56,346 nucleotides of DNA, from the IMG/VR virus record IMGVR_UViG_3300028733_000004, positions 1 to 56,346 of that record. One strand, written 5' to 3'. The notes under the pieces were generated by a model that was given only the letters and a program-made list of their open reading frames with translations, was not told where the DNA came from and did not search any database. Below, piece after piece: positions 49,717-56,346 of this stretch. A program made the position numbers and the translations under genes. Origin of the DNA: a virus. The number at the start of each line of letters is the position of its first letter. The first letter of the stretch is position 1.

Positions 49717-50517
49717 ATGAGAGCAGAGAAGGAAGACAAAACTAAAAAGAAGAAGTTATCTACAGGTGGTAAAACTGCCCGTGAGAAAATGATGGACCGG
49801 AAAAAAGACCTTGAAAAACGTAGTGCAGGTGGTGGATTCATATTCCCAAAAGTTGGTACAACAAGGCTACGCCTAAAGTCACCAGGTGATGATGAAGAAT
49901 TAGCCATTGAGGTAATTCAGTTCTACCTGGGTAAAGAATTGGGTGGTGTGGTATCCCCAGCAACATTTGATGAACCCTGTCCATTTATGGATAAGTACAA
50001 AGAACTAAAGGATTCAGATGATGATGATGACAAAGCATTAGCAAAACGTCTGGTACCTAAAAGGAAGTATGCAATTGGGTGTGACTCTTACAAGGACGAA
50101 AAGGGTAAAGAAGTTGATCAAACTGACAAAGCAGTACTTGTTGCAAGAGGTGCTTACCAGGACATTACTGAACTCTACCTTGATGAGGATGAGTGGGGGG
50201 ATATGACTGATAAAAAAGAAGGGTATGATATTAAAATTATCAGAACTGGGGTTGGCCAACTAGATACATCTTATTCTGTATCACCTTGCCAAAAGAAAGC
50301 ATTACCCAAAGACCGTTCAAATACTTGCGACCTTGAAAAAATTGTAAGGTCACAAATTCCTTCATTTGAGGAACTTGAGGATACACTTGCTAAGTTCTTA
50401 AACTCAGGTGAGGATGGGGATGCTCCAGCAAAAAAACCCAAGGATAGTAAATCCAGGGACAAGTTCAAAGAAGGTCTAAAGGACAAAAAGAAAAAGAAAA
50501 GAGTAAGAGATATTTAA
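49717..50517 (+). CDS. Putative single-stranded DNA-binding protein
   Basis: 266 residues between the GroES-like and RecA/UvsX genes, with a hairpin terminator after it, indicating high expression. The core (residues about 35-215) has an OB-like strand order with aromatic residues (GGGFIFPKVGTTRLRLKSP, EVIQFYLGKELGG, KYAIGCDSYKDEKGK, KAVLVARGAYQDITELYLDE) and paired Cys (C88, C122 and C193, C205) that might bind zinc. This resembles T4 gp32-like SSBs. Instead of an acidic C-terminal tip, the tail is Lys/Asp-rich and ends KKKKKRVRDI. Identity by context and pattern. Confidence 0.6.
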   Translation: MRAEKEDKTKKKKLSTGGKTAREKMMDRKKDLEKRSAGGGFIFPKVGTTRLRLKSPGDDEELAIEVIQFYLGKELGGVVSPATFDEPCPFMDKYKELKDSDDDDDKALAKRLVPKRKYAIGCDSYKDEKGKEVDQTDKAVLVARGAYQDITELYLDEDEWGDMTDKKEGYDIKIIRTGVGQLDTSYSVSPCQKKALPKDRSNTCDLEKIVRSQIPSFEELEDTLAKFLNSGEDGDAPAKKPKDSKSRDKFKEGLKDKKKKKRVRDI

Positions 50518-50543
50518 TCCTACCCTAATAAAACAACAACTAG

Positions 50544-50578
50544 TAAGGGGCGGTATATTATATGTCGCCCCTTATTTC
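50544..50578 (+). terminator. Terminator/attenuator after the SSB-like gene
   Basis: A perfect 9-bp GC-rich stem (TAAGGGGCG at 50544-50552 with CGCCCCTTA at 50566-50574), 13-nt loop, followed by TTTC. It lies 26 nt after the stop codon. Confidence 0.7.
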
Positions 50579-50599
50579 ATGTACTAAACAAAAAGATTC

Positions 50600-51748
50600 A
50601 TGGCAAAGAAAACTAAGATAGGTATAACCATACCTACAAAAAATGAGTTAATGAAAAGGTACCCTGGGATGTCAGTAGCTTCTGAAAATGATGATGATAG
50701 ATACCCAAGAATACCATCAAGGCATTTAGCCTTCAATTACCAAACAGGGGGAGGTCTTCCATATGGTAAAATCATGGAGATATATGGAGAAGAGTCTTCA
50801 GGTAAATCTCTAATGGCCTATGATTTCGCTTATGTAACCCAAGCATTAGGTGGAGTAGTTCTAATAGCAGATGCAGAACAAGCATTCACTAATGCCTGGG
50901 CAATAGCAAATGGATTAGATTTAACAAGGATAATAAGGTTACCTTCAACAGTAGTTGAAGAGATATCTGATTGGCTTGCAGATATGGCAATATATTGGAG
51001 ATCACAATTAACCCACAATGAACCCATATTATTCATATTAGACTCAACTGCTGCGTTGGATTGTATGGTAAATATCAATTCAAAAATGGTAGACTCTAAA
51101 GCCGATATGGGTAATAGAGCAAAAGCTATTTACAAGATGCTAAGGGTACGTTCTGAGTTAATGTTTAAACTAGGTGTATCACAGATATACATTAACCAAT
51201 TAAGAAAGAATCTAAAAGCTGGTATGTTTGAGAATCCTGATACTACACCAGGAGGCGGTGCAATGAAGTTTTATGCTTCTATACGTATTGCTTTTTATGG
51301 TGGTAAACAAATCCTTGAAAAGATAAAAGGTAAAGATAGGAAAGTAGGCAGGGTAACTTCAATAAGGGTTATGAAAAATAAAGTTGGGCCCCCAAGGGGA
51401 ACTATAAAGGGTGCACCCATGTATTTCAACCAGGATGGTAAAAAAGATATTGGCTTTGATAAGTATTATTTTTTATCCGACTCATTACTAGAAGCCGGTG
51501 CTATAAGCAAAAACAATGGTGGTACTTACTCTATAAAGGGTGTAACTTTATGTAGGGGGGATGAGAAATTCCTTGCATTAATTGAAAAAGATGATGATCT
51601 TCGTAGGAAGTTATTACGTAAAGCTAATATCAATACTATCAGCACTACAAGAAAGAAAATTGAAGGCTTAGGAGTTAACCTATTTCCAGTAGGTAATGTA
51701 AAGTATACGTCACAGGTAAAGGAGGCTGATGAGAATGAAGATGAATAG
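50600..51748 (+). CDS. RecA/UvsX recombinase
   Basis: A strand-exchange ATPase for recombination-dependent replication. Walker A GEESSGKS (residues 63-70), preceded by PYGKIMEIY, is the RecA type; then VVLIADAEQAFTNAWA, Walker B-like ILFILDSTAAL and YINQLRKN (the RecA L2-side 'QIR' motif), then TPGGGAMKFYASIRI. Length 382 fits UvsX. The C-terminal tail is acidic (KEADENEDE). It follows the SSB-like gene and overlaps the exonuclease gene by 20 nt. Confidence 0.9.
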   Translation: MAKKTKIGITIPTKNELMKRYPGMSVASENDDDRYPRIPSRHLAFNYQTGGGLPYGKIMEIYGEESSGKSLMAYDFAYVTQALGGVVLIADAEQAFTNAWAIANGLDLTRIIRLPSTVVEEISDWLADMAIYWRSQLTHNEPILFILDSTAALDCMVNINSKMVDSKADMGNRAKAIYKMLRVRSELMFKLGVSQIYINQLRKNLKAGMFENPDTTPGGGAMKFYASIRIAFYGGKQILEKIKGKDRKVGRVTSIRVMKNKVGPPRGTIKGAPMYFNQDGKKDIGFDKYYFLSDSLLEAGAISKNNGGTYSIKGVTLCRGDEKFLALIEKDDDLRRKLLRKANINTISTTRKKIEGLGVNLFPVGNVKYTSQVKEADENEDE

Positions 51749-52637
51749 TTTATTAATAATTGATGGAGAAAATCTATTACACAGGGCATACCATAAGTTC
51801 TTAGGCTTCAAGTCTACTGAAGGAGTTCCAACTGGTGCAATATATGGTTTTCTAAAGATCCTACACTCTAATATATTTAGGTTCAAGCCTGAATATGTTA
51901 TTGTTACATTTGATAATGGCAGATCAAAACATAGGACTAACATACTTCCAGGTTATAAGACACGACCTAAAAAACTGGGTATGGATTATGAGTCATTACA
52001 AAAACAAAAAAAGTTGATAATGAAGATCCTTAGAAGGTTGGGAGTACCTTATGTATTTGATAAATCATTCAGTAATGAATGGGAGGCTGATGATTACATT
52101 GCTTACTTAGCTAAAACCTTTGAGGGTGAAGTAACTATACTATCCTCTGACAAAGATTTTCACCAACTGATATCTAAAAGGGTAAAGGTAATGAGCCCAT
52201 CTAAAGACCAATTAATCACTGAAGTTAATTGCATAAAGTTAACTGGGTATAATCCTGACCAATGTGTTGATTGGTTATCAATGGTGGGGGATGAATCCGA
52301 TAGCATACCCGGCTATAGAGGCATTGGAGAAGTAAAAGCTACTGCATTACTTAAGAAATATAACTGTATAGAGAAATTTATAATGGGCGATTACAAAGAA
52401 AGTAGGGTAAATAAGCAAACACTTAATGAAGTAATGACTAAGAATAGGCACCTTATTGATCTTAACTTCTTTATAAGAAAATACCCAATGGTAAAAAACA
52501 TACCCATAAAATATGGGAAGGATGAATTTATAAACAGGAAGCTAGTAACCATGTTTAATGGGTACTCTCTATCCTCATTCCAGTCTACTGAATTTATAAA
52601 CACCTTTAAAGAATTAAGCAAATGGAAAGTAAAGTAA
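51729..52637 (+). CDS. 5'-3' exonuclease (Pol I N-domain / FEN family)
   Basis: Removes RNA primers and flaps. The N-terminus LLIIDGENLLHRAYHKFLG (metal-binding Asp), then YVIVTFDNGRSKHRTNILPGYKTR, EWEADDYIAYLA, and ILSSDKDFHQLIS carry the acidic cluster. VDWLSMVGDESDSIPGYRGIG is the helix-hairpin-helix region. The family A polymerase here lacks this domain, so the two act together. Three in-frame ATGs exist (51729, 51735, 51741); an AGGAGG-like sequence lies just upstream of the first. It overlaps the RecA end. Confidence 0.88.
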   Translation: MRMKMNSLLIIDGENLLHRAYHKFLGFKSTEGVPTGAIYGFLKILHSNIFRFKPEYVIVTFDNGRSKHRTNILPGYKTRPKKLGMDYESLQKQKKLIMKILRRLGVPYVFDKSFSNEWEADDYIAYLAKTFEGEVTILSSDKDFHQLISKRVKVMSPSKDQLITEVNCIKLTGYNPDQCVDWLSMVGDESDSIPGYRGIGEVKATALLKKYNCIEKFIMGDYKESRVNKQTLNEVMTKNRHLIDLNFFIRKYPMVKNIPIKYGKDEFINRKLVTMFNGYSLSSFQSTEFINTFKELSKWKVK

Positions 52638-53272
52638 AACGTATTATGTTTGTGGGTCCCAGTGGGATAGGCAAGACCCACCTATCCAAGTTTATTGCAG
52701 ATAAATATGGTATACCATTCATAAGTGGTTCATACTCTGATATGGTACCATCAACTAAAGATCAAAGCCATGCTGATATGGTAAGCAAGGATTCAAAGGT
52801 AATTTATAATGAAGATTATAAGTTGCTATGGGCAAGGGCAAAGGTATACTTAGGCTATACTACTAAAGGTTTAAGTTTTGTAACCGACAGGTCATATATT
52901 GATAGCATTGCATATTTCATATACAAACTTTCAAAAGTAATACCCAAGTGTGAAATTGAAGGTTTTGAACATGCAGCAAAAATGCTATTATTCAGGGACT
53001 GTACCCACCTAATTGTAATGCAATGTACTGAATCAATGGTTGATACCTGGAGAGTTGAAAATAATGAAAAGAGGATATTAAATACATATTTCCAGTGGAT
53101 GGTATCTATGGTAATGATAGGAGTACTTAAAAGATTGGGCTTAAGAACTGGTAAATACTTTGGCCATACATACAGTTACATGCCAATGGGTATAAAAGTA
53201 CTTGTTTTAAATAACAGGAACATGGAGAATAACAAAGTACTAATCAGTAAATTCTTGGGCAATGTCAAATAA
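52622..53272 (+). CDS. P-loop kinase, candidate deoxynucleotide kinase
   Basis: Walker A GPSGIGKT (residues 12-19) follows a hydrophobic strand (RIMFVGPSGIGKTHLSKFIADKYG), and FVTDRSYIDSIAYFIY carries the DRS motif of nucleoside or nucleotide kinases of the AAA_28 or thymidylate-kinase type. A region with WRVENNEKRILNTYFQWMV may be the lid. At 216 residues it fits such kinases. It lies in the replication block and could phosphorylate dNMPs, including a hydroxymethylated one if the ThyA-like pair makes it. Substrate unknown. Confidence 0.65.
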   Translation: MESKVKRIMFVGPSGIGKTHLSKFIADKYGIPFISGSYSDMVPSTKDQSHADMVSKDSKVIYNEDYKLLWARAKVYLGYTTKGLSFVTDRSYIDSIAYFIYKLSKVIPKCEIEGFEHAAKMLLFRDCTHLIVMQCTESMVDTWRVENNEKRILNTYFQWMVSMVMIGVLKRLGLRTGKYFGHTYSYMPMGIKVLVLNNRNMENNKVLISKFLGNVK

Positions 53273-54281
53273 AAGACCCATAGCAATTGCTTTCTCAGAC
53301 TTACACCTGAATATCTGGACTAAGTTTAACAAAGACAACAGCAGAACAATGAACCAGTTCGAGGTTCTTCACTACATAAGAAAGCAATGTATAAAAAAGA
53401 AGGTTCCGGCCTTCTTTCTTGGTGATATGCTACACAAACCCGAGAGCATCGATAGTGACCTATTCAGGCTTATAATTGAAGAGTTTATTAGGCTAAACAC
53501 AGAACCCCTTTGGAACTGCTTCTTCATTGAAGGCAACCATGAGATAAAGAATAAGAACCAATTGGTAACACTTGGCCAAGGCACTGCCCATACTGATAAG
53601 CCATCAGTCTATACCTCACCTGGTATAGTGTCATCGCTATCAAAAATATTCAACTTTCTAAATCCCATAAATGGGTACGTAGGTTTATATGGTGGATATA
53701 AGGTTTGGGGTATATCCTACCTTGACCATAACCAAGGTTTGAATAAACACTTAACTGAAATAATACTAAGGTTTAATCAGCATGATAAGAACATCCTATT
53801 ACTACATACAGATTACCCAGGTGCAAAAGATACTGATGGTTCTGAAGTTGGTTCAAGTGAAAATATCAATGTAAACCTTATCAATAAATTTGATCTAGTA
53901 TTATGTGGCCACATACATAAACCACAAAGGCTTTCAAAAAAGGTATACATGATTGGTGCACCCATCCAACAAAGGAGGACAGATAGGAATTGTGAAATGG
54001 GTTATTGGGTAATATACAATGACCTATCTGTTAAGTTTAAATCCCTTGCAAAGAAGTTCCCCAAATTTATAGATGTTGAAAAGGAAGAAGGTATTAAAGA
54101 TGATTATAACTATTACACAGTAATTCCTAAGCATATTCTAGTAAACACAGATACTAAGAGTAATAGAATTACTGCTAATCTTTCTAAAACTAAACTAGCA
54201 AAGAAGTATATGCGTGAAAAAGGCATCAAAGATAAAGACAAATCAAGGTTACTAACTAAACTACTGAAAGACAATGATTAA
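53262..54281 (+). CDS. SbcD/Mre11-type nuclease (T4 gp47-like)
   Basis: Metallophosphoesterase motifs in order: AIAFSDLHLN, FFLGDMLHKP, FIEGNHE, LLLHTDYPG and VLCGHIHKPQ. With the ATPase encoded next it forms the SbcCD/Mre11-Rad50 complex that processes DNA ends in recombination. 339 residues as in T4 gp47. It overlaps the P-loop kinase gene by 11 nt and the ATPase gene by 8 nt. Confidence 0.9.
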   Translation: MSNKRPIAIAFSDLHLNIWTKFNKDNSRTMNQFEVLHYIRKQCIKKKVPAFFLGDMLHKPESIDSDLFRLIIEEFIRLNTEPLWNCFFIEGNHEIKNKNQLVTLGQGTAHTDKPSVYTSPGIVSSLSKIFNFLNPINGYVGLYGGYKVWGISYLDHNQGLNKHLTEIILRFNQHDKNILLLHTDYPGAKDTDGSEVGSSENINVNLINKFDLVLCGHIHKPQRLSKKVYMIGAPIQQRRTDRNCEMGYWVIYNDLSVKFKSLAKKFPKFIDVEKEEGIKDDYNYYTVIPKHILVNTDTKSNRITANLSKTKLAKKYMREKGIKDKDKSRLLTKLLKDND

Positions 54282-55989
54282 GTTTGGGAAACTAATAATA
54301 AAAGGCTTCTGCTCTATCCAGGATTATGAAATTGATCTTGATGGGGGGCATATAACTATTATACGAGGAGAAAATGGAGTAGGTAAAACTACGCTCCTAT
54401 CAGCAATAACATGGGTACTCTATAATAAGACAGCTAAGGAAGATGCTAAAGACGTAAACACATGGAAAGAAAGAAGGCCAAAAGATTACAGGGGTACTAG
54501 TGTAGAGATATACTGGAATAATGGTACAACACTACACCAAGTAATTAGGTGTTCTAACTATGGTGAAAAAGTACATGGCTCAAAGGGTGCTAATAGGCTG
54601 ATATATCTAATAGAAGGCGTAGAGGTTAAGAATAAAAGGAAGGATGAGATACAGGCCCTAATTGAAGCTAACCTTACACTATCCTACTCTCTATTCAAGA
54701 ACTCTATCATGTTTGGCCAGGGCCTAAAGAGATTAATACAAGAATCTGGTACAGAGAAAAGGAAACTATTCGAAGAAGTATTCGATGTAAGCTACCTATC
54801 AGTAGTAAGAACAGTTGCACAAAAGGAAAGGGACAAGATAAAAGAAGAACTTAGTTTAATAACAAATCCTTTAAATACAATGAGGGCTAGTTATGAAACT
54901 AATAAAGAAACCTACCTAGAACTAAAAGCAAGAGAATCAAATCAAGCAACTGCTATAGGTGAAGAACTTGAGGAATATATAACTCAACTAAAGGAAATAA
55001 AAAGAACTTTAAGAAGGTACGACCCAGAGATTGAAAAGTCACTAGCTAAGGCTACTGAAAAAAAGGTCCGGCTTAAAGAACAACTAGAAGAGTTACGAGA
55101 AAATTATAACTCTAACAAAAAAAAGGTATCAGATGTAACTTCAGTTAAAGGCTTAGGTAGTTTAGTAAAAGAGATTATTGGGTTAATCATAATAAACCCT
55201 CACTTGGCAATATCAAAGTTAAAAGAACTTGAATCGGCAATAGTTGAAATGAATAACTACCATGATGAGTATGAAAGGCTTAATAATAAGCTTATTAGCA
55301 TAAGAGATGAAGAAAATGAGTGGCATAACATAGTTGAGAAGAATAAGAAGAACCTGGAAATAGCTAATACTATAGAAAAGAAAATTGACATAATCAAGAA
55401 TGCCAAGTTAGAAGTACTTTCTCCTAAGTATAAAGAGAAGTATTTGAAATACAAAGAGGAGATAAGAGTTCTGGAAAAGAAGTTATTACCTATTGAAAAG
55501 CAACTCAATGATTATAATTGGGTAATAGATGATCCACTTGGTAGCAACGGGATCAAGTCATATATATTTGAATCATCAATGGATGGTATAAATGATATAC
55601 TAATGCAATATGCTGATACCCTGGGATTAAGAATAGAATTTGGGGTAGACCTATCAAATACAAGGAAGGACTTTTATACACTAGTAGAGATAGGTGGTAT
55701 AGTAGTTGATTATGCTGATTTATCCGGTGGCCAAAAGCAATTAGTTAATCTTGCTATGGCTTTTGCAATGTGGGAATCCACTTCTAGTACAAAAGATATT
55801 AATATACTATTTCTAGATGAAGTATTTGAAAGCTTATCTAGAAGTAATATCGAAATAGTGGTAGACCTTATAAAGCAATTGTCTAAGGGCAAGAGCATAT
55901 ACATCATCACACACCAGGAAAACCTACCCCTTAGCAATGCTAAGATCTTAAACCTAGACTCTAAGAATGGTCTAACTACCTTTAACTAA
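54274..55989 (+). CDS. SbcC/Rad50-type ATPase (T4 gp46-like)
   Basis: Walker A GENGVGKTT (residues 32-40), the signature motif LSGGQKQLVNLAMAFA, Walker B ILFLDEVFESL and the H-loop THQ (IYIITHQENLPL) define the SMC/Rad50 ABC ATPase. The coiled-coil middle (residues about 190-410) is short, and no CxxC zinc hook occurs in it, unlike most Rad50 proteins. It works with the nuclease encoded just upstream to process double-strand ends. Confidence 0.9.
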   Translation: MIKFGKLIIKGFCSIQDYEIDLDGGHITIIRGENGVGKTTLLSAITWVLYNKTAKEDAKDVNTWKERRPKDYRGTSVEIYWNNGTTLHQVIRCSNYGEKVHGSKGANRLIYLIEGVEVKNKRKDEIQALIEANLTLSYSLFKNSIMFGQGLKRLIQESGTEKRKLFEEVFDVSYLSVVRTVAQKERDKIKEELSLITNPLNTMRASYETNKETYLELKARESNQATAIGEELEEYITQLKEIKRTLRRYDPEIEKSLAKATEKKVRLKEQLEELRENYNSNKKKVSDVTSVKGLGSLVKEIIGLIIINPHLAISKLKELESAIVEMNNYHDEYERLNNKLISIRDEENEWHNIVEKNKKNLEIANTIEKKIDIIKNAKLEVLSPKYKEKYLKYKEEIRVLEKKLLPIEKQLNDYNWVIDDPLGSNGIKSYIFESSMDGINDILMQYADTLGLRIEFGVDLSNTRKDFYTLVEIGGIVVDYADLSGGQKQLVNLAMAFAMWESTSSTKDINILFLDEVFESLSRSNIEIVVDLIKQLSKGKSIYIITHQENLPLSNAKILNLDSKNGLTTFN

Positions 55990-56025
55990 TTAAACTATTA
56001 ATAACTAAACAAACACAAACATGGG

Positions 56026-56346
56026 ATGGCACGAATTAACTCAAAAGCTAAGGGATCAAAAAATGAAAGAGATACCTGTAAGTGGTGGAAAGATTGGACA
56101 GGATATGAATTTAGTAGAGTGCCCTCTAGTGGTGGGCTTAGGTGGTCCCGTACAACGGATACTACGGGAGATATCATCTGTTCAGATAACAAACACTATC
56201 TCAGGTTCCCCTTTAGTATTGAGTGCAAAAACTATAAGGAAATTAATTTTGAGCATATCCTATTGGGAACAAAGGGAGCAAAAGTCCTCCAATTCTGGAA
56301 TCAAGCTCTTGAAGATGCGGAGAGGGGGAACAAGCTTCCTATCCTA
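56026..56346 (+). CDS. Holliday junction resolvase-like nuclease, 3' end outside the window
   Basis: Open from ATG 56026 through the right edge (107 codons seen). The sequence INSKAKGSKNERDTCKWW, then FSRVPSSGGLRW, then TGDIICSD and FPFSIECKNYKEI matches PD-(D/E)xK Hjc-like nucleases: the Glu near the start, GD in the beta-hairpin, and ExK. The out-of-frame ATG at 56021 opens another frame without motifs and was rejected. An ACTATTAATA...TAAACAAAC leader precedes it. Confidence 0.75.
   Translation, partial: MARINSKAKGSKNERDTCKWWKDWTGYEFSRVPSSGGLRWSRTTDTTGDIICSDNKHYLRFPFSIECKNYKEINFEHILLGTKGAKVLQFWNQALEDAERGNKLPIL

Noticed and set aside
56021-56346. Second open frame at the right edge (ATG 56021)
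   Set aside because: It has no motif, whereas the frame from 56026 has clear nuclease motifs.
1-56346. CRISPR array, integrase, insertion sequence, stop-codon reassignment
   Set aside because: No regularly spaced repeats, no integrase or transposase motifs; TAA, TAG and TGA are all used as normal gene ends.

Overview
This window looks like a contiguous piece of the genome of a tailed phage with a contractile tail (myovirus morphology) that infects a member of the Bacteroidetes. Three things point to the host. The best promoters match the Bacteroidetes form (TTG about 19-20 nt upstream of TAnnTTTG). Genes rarely have Shine-Dalgarno sites and instead have A-rich leaders. The adhesins carry BspA-type and other leucine-rich repeats typical of that phylum. 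Nothing resembling a bacterial chromosome, an integrase, a CRISPR array or a convincing tRNA was seen. Both window ends cut through genes.

Layout. 1-626: the end of a lipoprotein-like gene and two small membrane proteins. 627-3189: accessory DNA with a GGCC-dense non-coding stretch, one hypothetical gene and two very AT-rich single-gene cassettes, each closed by a terminator. 3190-5992 (minus strand): an operon with flavin-dependent thymidylate synthase ThyX, a DUF3310 protein and hypotheticals. 6106-7149: a cytosine-5 DNA methyltransferase-like gene. 7266-36926: the late block in head-to-tail order (terminase, portal, protease/scaffold, decoration protein, major capsid protein, connectors, an adhesin cassette, lysis genes, tail completion, sheath, tube, frameshifted chaperone, tape measure, baseplate, fibre-like protein). 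36970-37617 (minus strand): a sigma-like gene with its own promoter. 37798-56346: replication, recombination and nucleotide metabolism (DnaB-like helicase, primase, UvsW-like helicase, HNH endonuclease, dUTPase/dCTPase family, two ThyA-superfamily proteins, family A DNA polymerase, GroES-like protein, SSB candidate, RecA/UvsX, 5'-3' exonuclease, P-loop kinase, SbcD/SbcC pair, resolvase-like nuclease).

How it fits together. The strongest candidate for something undescribed is at 43925-46484. An all-alpha dUTPase/dCTPase-type enzyme is followed directly by two ThyA-superfamily proteins. In gapless comparison with E. coli thymidylate synthase, both have Asp where TS has the uracil-reading Asn177; the same change marks T4 dCMP hydroxymethylase. 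With ThyX encoded elsewhere for dTMP and a P-loop kinase at 52622, this resembles a T4-like route to 5-hydroxymethylcytosine DNA, but with a tandem pair of hydroxymethylase-like proteins. This is an inference from motifs and context and needs mass spectrometry or enzymology.

Other points of note are a -1 frameshift site (T TTT TTC) in the tail-assembly chaperone gene, a degenerate Walker A motif in the replicative helicase, a PKD domain in a head connector gene, and an adhesin cassette with codon use unlike its neighbours. All functional names come from reading motifs and gene order by eye; no database search was run.
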